DNA of 64,000 nt. Origin: Monodelphis domestica. Its lineage: Eukaryota > Chordata > Mammalia > Didelphimorphia > Didelphidae. Both the position numbers and the translations under genes were made by a program. Below are positions 57,046-64,000 of the stretch, piece after piece. The stretch is taken from contig NC_077234.1 of assembly GCF_027887165.1 (NCBI RefSeq), positions 249,974,658 through 250,038,657 on the forward strand, in the 5' to 3' direction. Positions within the stretch are counted from its first letter, which is position 1. Every line of letters begins with the position of its first letter. The notes under the pieces are model-generated. The model searched no databases. It worked only from the letters and a program-made list of their open reading frames with translations, and was not told where the DNA came from.

Positions 57046-59789
57046 CTTCTTGTGCCAGTGACATGTCTGTGTGGCTGATGATGGGGGCCCGAGCCAGCAC
57101 GAAGTCTTTTCTGTCTGTGCTGCCAATACTTGACTTCCTCACAATGACCGACCGCTCTGCTCTTCCAGTGGAGGACCAAGATTCGTCTGCTGATTTAGGA
57201 AGCCGTCAACAAGGAACAAGGGGAAACGAGGAGGTTGATTTTCACACCTGAAGTAGACATTTGTTTTATGAACCTCATACAGGAAGGAGTCTTAACTATC
57301 CCTGCGCTATCTTACACATGTCTAGTGACATCTGTCCTCCAATACAAAGTGAAGCAGATTCGATAAAGAACTTTTCATAGTTTCTGAAGGGTTGTTGCTT
57401 ATTTTGTACTCAACAGCCGTCTATCTTGGTGTTCAGAATAGATTTCCCCAGCTCAAAGACAATAAAGGAAATAAAAAGTGGCTTTCCATCTTAGAAGGAA
57501 AGTGATCCCCACAGAGCTTTCCAGACTAGGTGGTGCTCTACCCAAATGCATATTGGATTAGGGGTCAACTGGAAGTCTCTCCTTAACTCAAGTGGGAAAC
57601 CCCACCAACTTGGTTTGGTCTCCTGCTACCTGCTTCCGGGTCACTCCAGAGGGTTGGGGCTTTTCCTCCTCTCCCTATTCCACCAAGGGACCCTCTTCTT
57701 ATTCTGGATCCATATTCATAAAGGTTTAATGATTGAATAACTCCAAAGAAAAAGATATGAATTTCTAAACTCTGAAGGAGAGTAGAGCCCCTACAGCAAT
57801 CTGGAGCACATGGAACTCTCCCCATAGGGATCAGAAAGTTAGGAACAACTTGAAGTTATTCCCTTACTCTGAGGGGAGAAACTAACTCTTCTGGGATTCC
57901 TAACACCCTTATTTCCTTCCAGTGATAAGGCTAGCCAACTAGCTGTGGTTTGGACAAAATTTTCTAAGTGTCTCTTTTTACATAGGACCCACAAAATGTC
58001 CCCAGGGGCTTCTTATTATAAATGACACCCACTACTTCTCCCAGTGGAAGGTTAATCTTAATGGAATTTTAAGGTTACTCAATAACAGGAAAAGTCGTCT
58101 AAGAGAAAATAATAAGGTTAGCTGAAGCTTTCGAGAAACAAAACGATTCAGTCCTAAGGGTTGATTATTTAAATTTCTTAGTAAGTAGACAAACTACTCT
58201 GAATTTACAATGACTAAGGATCTCATAACAGGAAGCAGTCTAGGTCTATTTAAATGTAACAGGAAAAATATAAACATTTCGCAGCTAGGCACTAGCATTT
58301 TAGTATTGCAATGTCCACACTTATATTAGTTTCAAGATCAGCGTTTGATAATATAGCCAGTGCCAGTAACTAAATGTTCAATGAATAAAAATGGCAAAAT
58401 TCTAGAAAAGGAACTATTTTATAAAGGCACTGTGAATGGGAGAAAAAGCGGTGCAATTACATCCAAAAACAGAGAGAAAAAAATTGCTACCTTTTCTGTA
58501 GTGGATCCTCAAAGTAGGTAACGAATAATGGAAGACTGGTATAGGGAACATCTCAAGGGTCTCCCCAAATACCCTGTTTTATTCTGCATGAAGTCCAACA
58601 CGTATTAGTATTCTTGTGCCTAGCTACATTGCTAGTTAGAACCCACCGGGTTCTGCAGGAGACCCTTCCTCTACTACGATCAACTCATGGCACCATTTTG
58701 GTATGGTCCCCCTACTATTATCTAGCAGTTTTTAGTATTGCAGTTCCATCTAGCCAATTAGCATAAATTAACTTTATAAAGGAGTGATTACTTTGAAGAT
58801 ATAGCAAGAACAGGAGTCTAAGTATTCCACTACCTCCTGTGCCCTGAAGGCACACTCTACTATACCAGGAAAGTGCTTTCAGACAATGCAGTTGCTAAAT
58901 AGTACCAGTCACACTAAATTCACATCCAAATGGGGCACGACTGCTGGATAAACTCTTACACCAGCTATCCTTTTGGTAAAGAGAGATCCAAAATTTGGAA
59001 CTGGGTCCCAAAGGTCATTCCTTGCTCCTTAGGGACATCAAATTCAGACATCAGGCTGTGATACCCCACAGAAACTCCACTCAGACTCCTGGTGGCTTTC
59101 TCTACTGACCTTTCAAAACTCAGAAGGCTGTAGCCTCCAAACTCCTTCAACTAAAATGGAAGATCAAAGGCTGAAGCGAAGTAACTGAAGCCCATATTCA
59201 TGCCAGTCTTGTATGGAAAGGTCAGGACAAGGTCTCATTTCTTTACAGATTTGTGTCTTCTTTCACTGGACTGCCACCACACAGAAAATGTCAGATCAAA
59301 GAGAAGGAAGAGAGTCTCAATGACTAGTGGCTTTTGAATGAACCTCTTGTTCTAGCTACACAGTCAAAGAGACTCCTAATGGACTGGAAACACTTACAGA
59401 ATGTCTACACACATTCTCAAATCCACATGGCAATTGAATTAGCCATACATTCATTTAAAACATTTCCTCTAATGAAAATTTTATTTATAAATTTAATTTT
59501 ACCACCAATTCAGAAAACATGTATTAAGAACCTAATACAAAGAAAAGAAACAATATTGTCTCTACCCTAAAATAGTTTGCATTCAGATGAGAAGAAATGT
59601 TATTTAAATTAAGATTCCATATATACAGTCCTGAATATAAGCCATCCTTTACAAAATAAATTCCCTCTCCTGATATAGTAGAAAAACCTAAACAATGCTT
59701 CCTCTTTAAGTCTGTGTACATCTGGTGCATACAGAAATTTACAGAAAGAAAATAACAAGAAATATTGCCCTTTTTAATCTTTTCAGGTT
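57046..59789. other. Long unassigned interval
   Basis: No gene. Bases 57300-59330 show no SINE/LINE signature, have moderate GC and contain only short frames. The texture resembles an unrecognised old repeat or non-coding element interior rather than a coding locus. Confidence 0.35.
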
Positions 59790-60235
59790 ACCCCATCTTC
59801 TTTTTAAAAAAATATGTAAATTAGTCTTTCATATTTCCACTTTTCAGTTCATTCACTAGGGATGCCATTCACAATTTATTCTTCCATTATTAAATCTGTG
59901 GCTTTGTACGATGCTCTCTTGATTCTACTCATTTTGCTGTTCATTACACTGTGTAGTTCTTCCCAACTTTTTTCTAATTAGGCTGCTCATCATTTCTTAG
60001 GGTGCAGAAGTATTCCATCACAATCATATACCACAATTTTGTTTAGCCATTCCCCAATTTATGGACATCCTCTTAATTCCCAGCTCTTTGCCACCACAAA
60101 AAGAGCTACTGTACATATTTTAGAACATGTAGGTTCTTTTCCTTTTTTCCTGATCTCTTTGGGAAAAAGACTCAGCATTGTTATTGGTGGATCTAAGAGT
60201 ATATGCAGTCAGCCAACTCCTCTTTACAGTCTATT
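59790..60235 (-). mobile_element. Old L1 3' end, antisense
   Basis: gattctactcattttgctgt tcattac, agaagtattccatcacaatc, gtttagccattccccaattt atggaca, ctctttgccaccacaaaaag agct, ttcctgatctctttggg. Confidence 0.85.
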
Positions 60236-60344
60236 AAAGCCTAACGTTATTAGTGAGTCTCCTATTACAGAAGACATTTTTATCAATATTTTTTCTCAGA
60301 AAACTGGGAATCCTGCCAGAGTTAATGTAAGCTAGGTTAAGAGG

Positions 60345-60535
60345 CTTATAGATTCAGAGTTGTAAAAGACTTCAGAGCCCATCACGTCTAACCCTTTCAT
60401 TTTTACACATGATGAAATTGAGATCCCGAGAGGTTGTGACTTACTTAACCTACGGAGAGATGGGAGCTGAACCTAAAGCCCATATCCTTTGAACAGCACA
60501 TCTCATGTCTTTTCCAATATACCATAGTTTCTCTC
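60345..60535 (-). mobile_element. CORE-SINE (Mon type), antisense
   Basis: gattcagagttgtaaaagac, ctaaccctttcatttttac, gatgaaattgagatcccgag aggttg, ggagctgaacctaaag. Confidence 0.75.
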
Positions 60536-60816
60536 TGATAACAGACAATTTTATGGAGTAACAGGATGAAAGGATTTGGTAACCAATATAATAAAGAACA
60601 TCCAACTTCAGGAATACACCTCAAAATTTAAATATTGAATCAAAATGAAATTTCACATAAAATGAGCTAGTTGACAGCCATATGTATTTAAGATTTGCAT
60701 TCATTTGGGGATACTGTGATATAAAAATAATTTGTGAATTTTAGATTTACTCCACCCTGCTTAGTCTTTAGAATTCTAGCAACCAGTATTGTATACACCC
60801 CCACTTAAGGATTAAC

Positions 60817-61440
60817 TGTAGGGGAGGATGGCCTATGACTGGCATGTGCTAGCAGGTGACAAATCAGAAACAACTGATGGATCCCCAGGGCTGTTCTAAG
60901 CCAAGTTTAAGCCACCATTCGTACTTGTGAGACACAGGAAGTGATGTAAAGAAGAGCCTATATATTTCACGTCACTTCCAGTGAGAGCTTGCTTGGTGGC
61001 GTTGGGAGCTTTTGGCAGCATTTGGCATGCTTGTGGCTTTGGTGGACTTGGGCAGTGGAGGTCCCTGGGAGGAGCTCTGTAGCATGGTTTAGGTGAGGCG
61101 GTTTCCTTGAAGGACCTGGGTGAGTGAGAAGGCTGACTCCCCCTTTTCCTTGACCTTCTGAAGGCTCCATCCTCTGAGGAGGCCCCTCCTCTTGGAGGAG
61201 GCCTCGTGGCTGGAAGCTGAACTAGATTTAATCTTCTGAGAAGGCCCCTTGGCTGAGGCCAGGCTGGAGAAGATCTTCTACCCTTTCCCTCTTTTCCTTC
61301 TTCTTACTTTCTTCCTCCTATTGTAAATAAACCACCATAAAATCCCATACTGACTTGAGTATTTCTTTGGGATTGAATTTAAATCCCTGGCGACCACTAA
61401 TATAATATATTCAGTCCAACCATAAGTTTTACCCCTAACA
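60817..61440 (+). mobile_element. Solo LTR-like element of an endogenous retrovirus (fossil)
   Basis: The 624-base element begins tgtagggg and ends cccctaaca, an inverted terminal pair of the TG...CA type. Inside are a TATA-like cctatatattt at 60957-60966 and aataaa at 61326-61331, giving a plausible U3-R-U5 layout. Neither an internal region nor a second LTR is present, so it is probably a solo LTR left after recombination. The flanks show no clear target-site duplication, which suggests age. The exact ERV class is not identified. Confidence 0.6.
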
Positions 61441-62458
61441 TGTTTCATTGTTTACATTGGAGTCATACCTTTTTAATCTATAAGATCCACGATCCTCACA
61501 ATACTATTTTCTCACTTGATTTCACTGCAAAGATTTAATTGTTGCACTAAGAAAATGTCATTATCAAAACATCCTTTAATATCCTCAAAATCAAAGGCAT
61601 AAATCCTTTTACTAATAGAAGTCTTACAAACCAAGATAATATCTTTCACTACCATTCTAGAACACCTCACAAAAATAATTAAAACAAAGGAGCACTTTGC
61701 AGGGCACCTTAAAATGGATCACGTTAATAAAATGAATACTTTAAAAGTGTCATCCATTAAAAAAGTAAGGCCATATTAGAACAATTCAAGTAACATTTTA
61801 AAGTGAAAACAAAAATGGAGGTTGTTAAGATAAAAATAAACAATTATGTGAACCACACCCTGTCTTATTTTGGCTCATTCCTTTTTTCAATGTGGCCCAA
61901 GGTTGTATTAGATTTGGGGGGGGGGGTAAGGACATTTTAAATCATACTCTTGCTGATATGAAACCTATGGCCAACAATAAAAACAGAACAAAATATTTGT
62001 AAACATGTGAATTATTGGGCCTTTAATCTTTTATTTTCTACTTTTGTGAAGGATTTAAAAACCTTTTATGAAAGATTATATATATATATATTAATCTTCA
62101 TAAATTTTTTTCTGCTCGATTTTAGTTCATCATCCTAGGCACTAGGGATTTTTTTCTGAATGCTTATTCTGGCACTTGTCACATTGATTATCATCATCCA
62201 AATATTTGCGCTACCTTCTATGCTCTTATTCAAGTCACAGAAAACACTATGAACAGAGCAGGACAAAGAACAGAATCTTAAGGCATAACACTAAAGAAAA
62301 CAATCCATCTTGATCTAGACTTTTACTTGTGCCTCAGGCTTATTTTCTAATTTGTGTATTTCCAATTCGATTTTAAGGGTTTTGATAACTAGAGTTATAT
62401 ATATTATTCGCTAGCAGCTTATTTCAGACAGTTTTGCTCCTCTCTGCTTCCCTAAAAT
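61441..62458. other. Unassigned AT-rich interval
   Basis: Contains a G11 run near 61917 and a short ta run at 62082-62094. No gene or repeat recognised. Confidence 0.35.
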
Positions 62459-62545
62459 CCAATTCACTCACAAGTAAAGATATCACTCATTGTGATGTCA
62501 TTGGTCTCCTTTGAAAATGAAAGATGAACAACAATAACAATCTCA
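62459..62545 (+). mobile_element. RTE-type element 3' tail
   Basis: ccaattcactcacaagtaaa, cattgtgatgtcattggtct cctttgaaaatgaaagatga, acaacaataacaa: same tail type as at 49790, 5'-truncated. Confidence 0.7.
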
Positions 62546-63699
62546 CACATAAGAAGTGCTTAAGGAATATTTACTGAATTTAATGATTAAAAATGACAAC
62601 ATTTCTATTTCTACACACCTATTTTAACATAAAATTTAATTGATATTTTCTGTTTCTTATATATAACTGTAGTAACTTGTGTGTCTCTCCTTCTCTCTGC
62701 CCAATTTCTGTTTTGGAGTTATGGAAGTTATGGGAGTTGGAGAAAACATCTAGTCTACCATCTTGTTGCTCACAAGACCTTGTTGCTTAAGTGATTTTTA
62801 TTTTTGTCTAAATTTGTGATTCCTTCAGTGAGGAAACTACTTATTCCATTTTACCACTTAATTTATAGTTTTAGTAATTTGCTTGGGAGCACTTTAGAGT
62901 TCAGTGAATTAACTAAAATCATACTACTAAGTTTTCATCAGAGGAAGGTCTACACATCTTCCTGTTTCTAAAGTTATGTATACATTGTGCCATGTCACCT
63001 TTTTTGGATAGGATGCATTGATTATTGAGTTGTTCAAGTGGGTTATGCCTGTAAGATGAAAAATATCCCAGAATTTATTCTTTACAAGATTTGTGATTAT
63101 GTTAAACAAGCCATCTTCATGGTGGGAGGGGCTATGATTTATATTTTAAAGACAAATATACTTTGATGTTTTATTACTAGGGAAAATAGTACTAAGTTTA
63201 AAGATAAAGAAAAAATGCTTTTCTATGCATATCTTAGTATCAAACAAAGTTATAGATGCTTTAAAGTTTGTGAATATAGATGATGGTTTTTTTAAAAAGC
63301 TAGGCAAAATTTTTTTTTAATTTTTTTACTGGAGTCTTAGGTGGCATATGACATTTCACTAAAGTGTTTCTGAGTGAGTTTAGGATAGGGGAGGTAGACT
63401 CAAAAAATAAATTGGGGTGTGGGGAAAGAGAGATCTGGCTCTGGTGGACAAAAGATGGGGTAGGGATATTAGAATAAAATTAAAGATTTGTCCTATCCTT
63501 TTCAGTCCTAGGAAGAAGAAGACACGGTGAAGAAAGCTGTTTCAATATCATGGATTTTTTGGGAGGTGGGTTGGGGAGGAGGGACACAGGGAATGAGCAG
63601 TTAGAAAAAGGTGACAACAGATAGTTGCTCTATTTGCCTCCCTAGTTGGAATCACTCCATTAAAGAGATTTCTTTAAGAATTATGAGAAGTTAAGTGAG
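62546..63699. other. Unassigned interval
   Basis: No gene or repeat recognised. Confidence 0.3.
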
Positions 63700-63845
63700 A
63701 AGTGTAGTTAGATGGCTTTGTGGACAGAGCACTGGGCAGAGAATCAGGAAGACAAGTTCAAGTCTGGATTCAGATACTTACTAGGCTTTATGATCCTGGG
63801 GAAGTCACTTAACCACTGTTTGCCTTAACCACTGGAGAAATGTAA
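63700..63845 (+). mobile_element. Marsupial tRNA-derived/CORE-SINE, sense
   Basis: gttagatggctttgtggaca gagcactggg, agttcaagtctggattcaga tacttacta, tcctggggaagtcacttaac cactgtttgcctt. Confidence 0.82.
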
Positions 63846-64000
63846 AAGTTAAAATTAAATCTCAATAATAAAAATGTTACATTTTGAGGGATTTATTAAT
63901 GATCATTAGAAATTAAGGAATACAGAGTATACAAAATAAAGACCATGTGCCCATGACTGAATAGCCAGTTCAAATGCCTACCTTACCACCACCAAGCTTG

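Noticed and set aside
1-64000. tRNA, rRNA, snRNA genes and CRISPR arrays
   Set aside because: tRNA-like boxes occur only within SINEs. No U6, 7SK, Y or 5S signatures were seen. All regular repeats are microsatellites without spacers.

Overview
This is a 64 kb piece of a mammalian nuclear genome, almost certainly from a marsupial. The evidence is the repeat content: a tRNA-derived SINE starting with ggcagctaggtggctcag, marsupial-type L1 LINEs, an RTE/BovB LINE, many old CORE-SINEs (MIR/Mar/Mon type), and well-preserved L2 and CR1/L3 fragments. I cannot resolve the species. Base composition is AT-rich and CpG-poor, with a few CpG-bearing patches. I see no sign of bacterial, phage or plasmid sequence.

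Only one intact gene is supported: the single coding exon of the serotonin receptor HTR1F (5-HT1F), on the minus strand at 18185-19294. A splice acceptor lies 37 bases upstream of its first ATG. Its 5' non-coding exon(s) and promoter are not identified here. About 1.4 kb beyond its stop codon, on the same strand, lies a decayed second copy of the last part of the receptor (core 16641-16776, weaker to about 16846). It covers transmembrane helix 7 and the C-terminal tail, and it is the most interesting feature of the window.

The rest is layered repeat history. Bases 1-1249 hold the 5' end of an antisense L1 running off the window, followed by an antisense RTE endonuclease fragment. Bases 4.3-9.5 kb hold SINEs, an old L1 3' end and a CpG-rich patch at 8.76-9.54 kb. 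Bases 9.5-24.4 kb surround HTR1F and hold scattered CORE-SINEs, L2 pieces and a 52-bp mariner-like palindrome in the gene's upstream intron. Bases 24.5-29.3 kb are a mosaic: antisense CR1/L3 interrupted by an L2, three SINEs and a younger L1 3' end. At 30.3-30.8 kb there are large TTCC and TATC microsatellites. Bases 37.3-42.5 kb hold an internally deleted L1 inserted in an older L1. Bases 43.5-46.3 kb hold two long L2 pieces in opposite orientations. The last 15 kb hold an RTE-type element, old L1 3' ends, a SINE with perfect target-site duplications, and one solo LTR-like element (60817-61440).

There is no operon-like or cooperating gene set. Functional content probably comes down to HTR1F, its unidentified regulatory sequences, and possibly the CpG-rich patch and some unique, repeat-free intervals.
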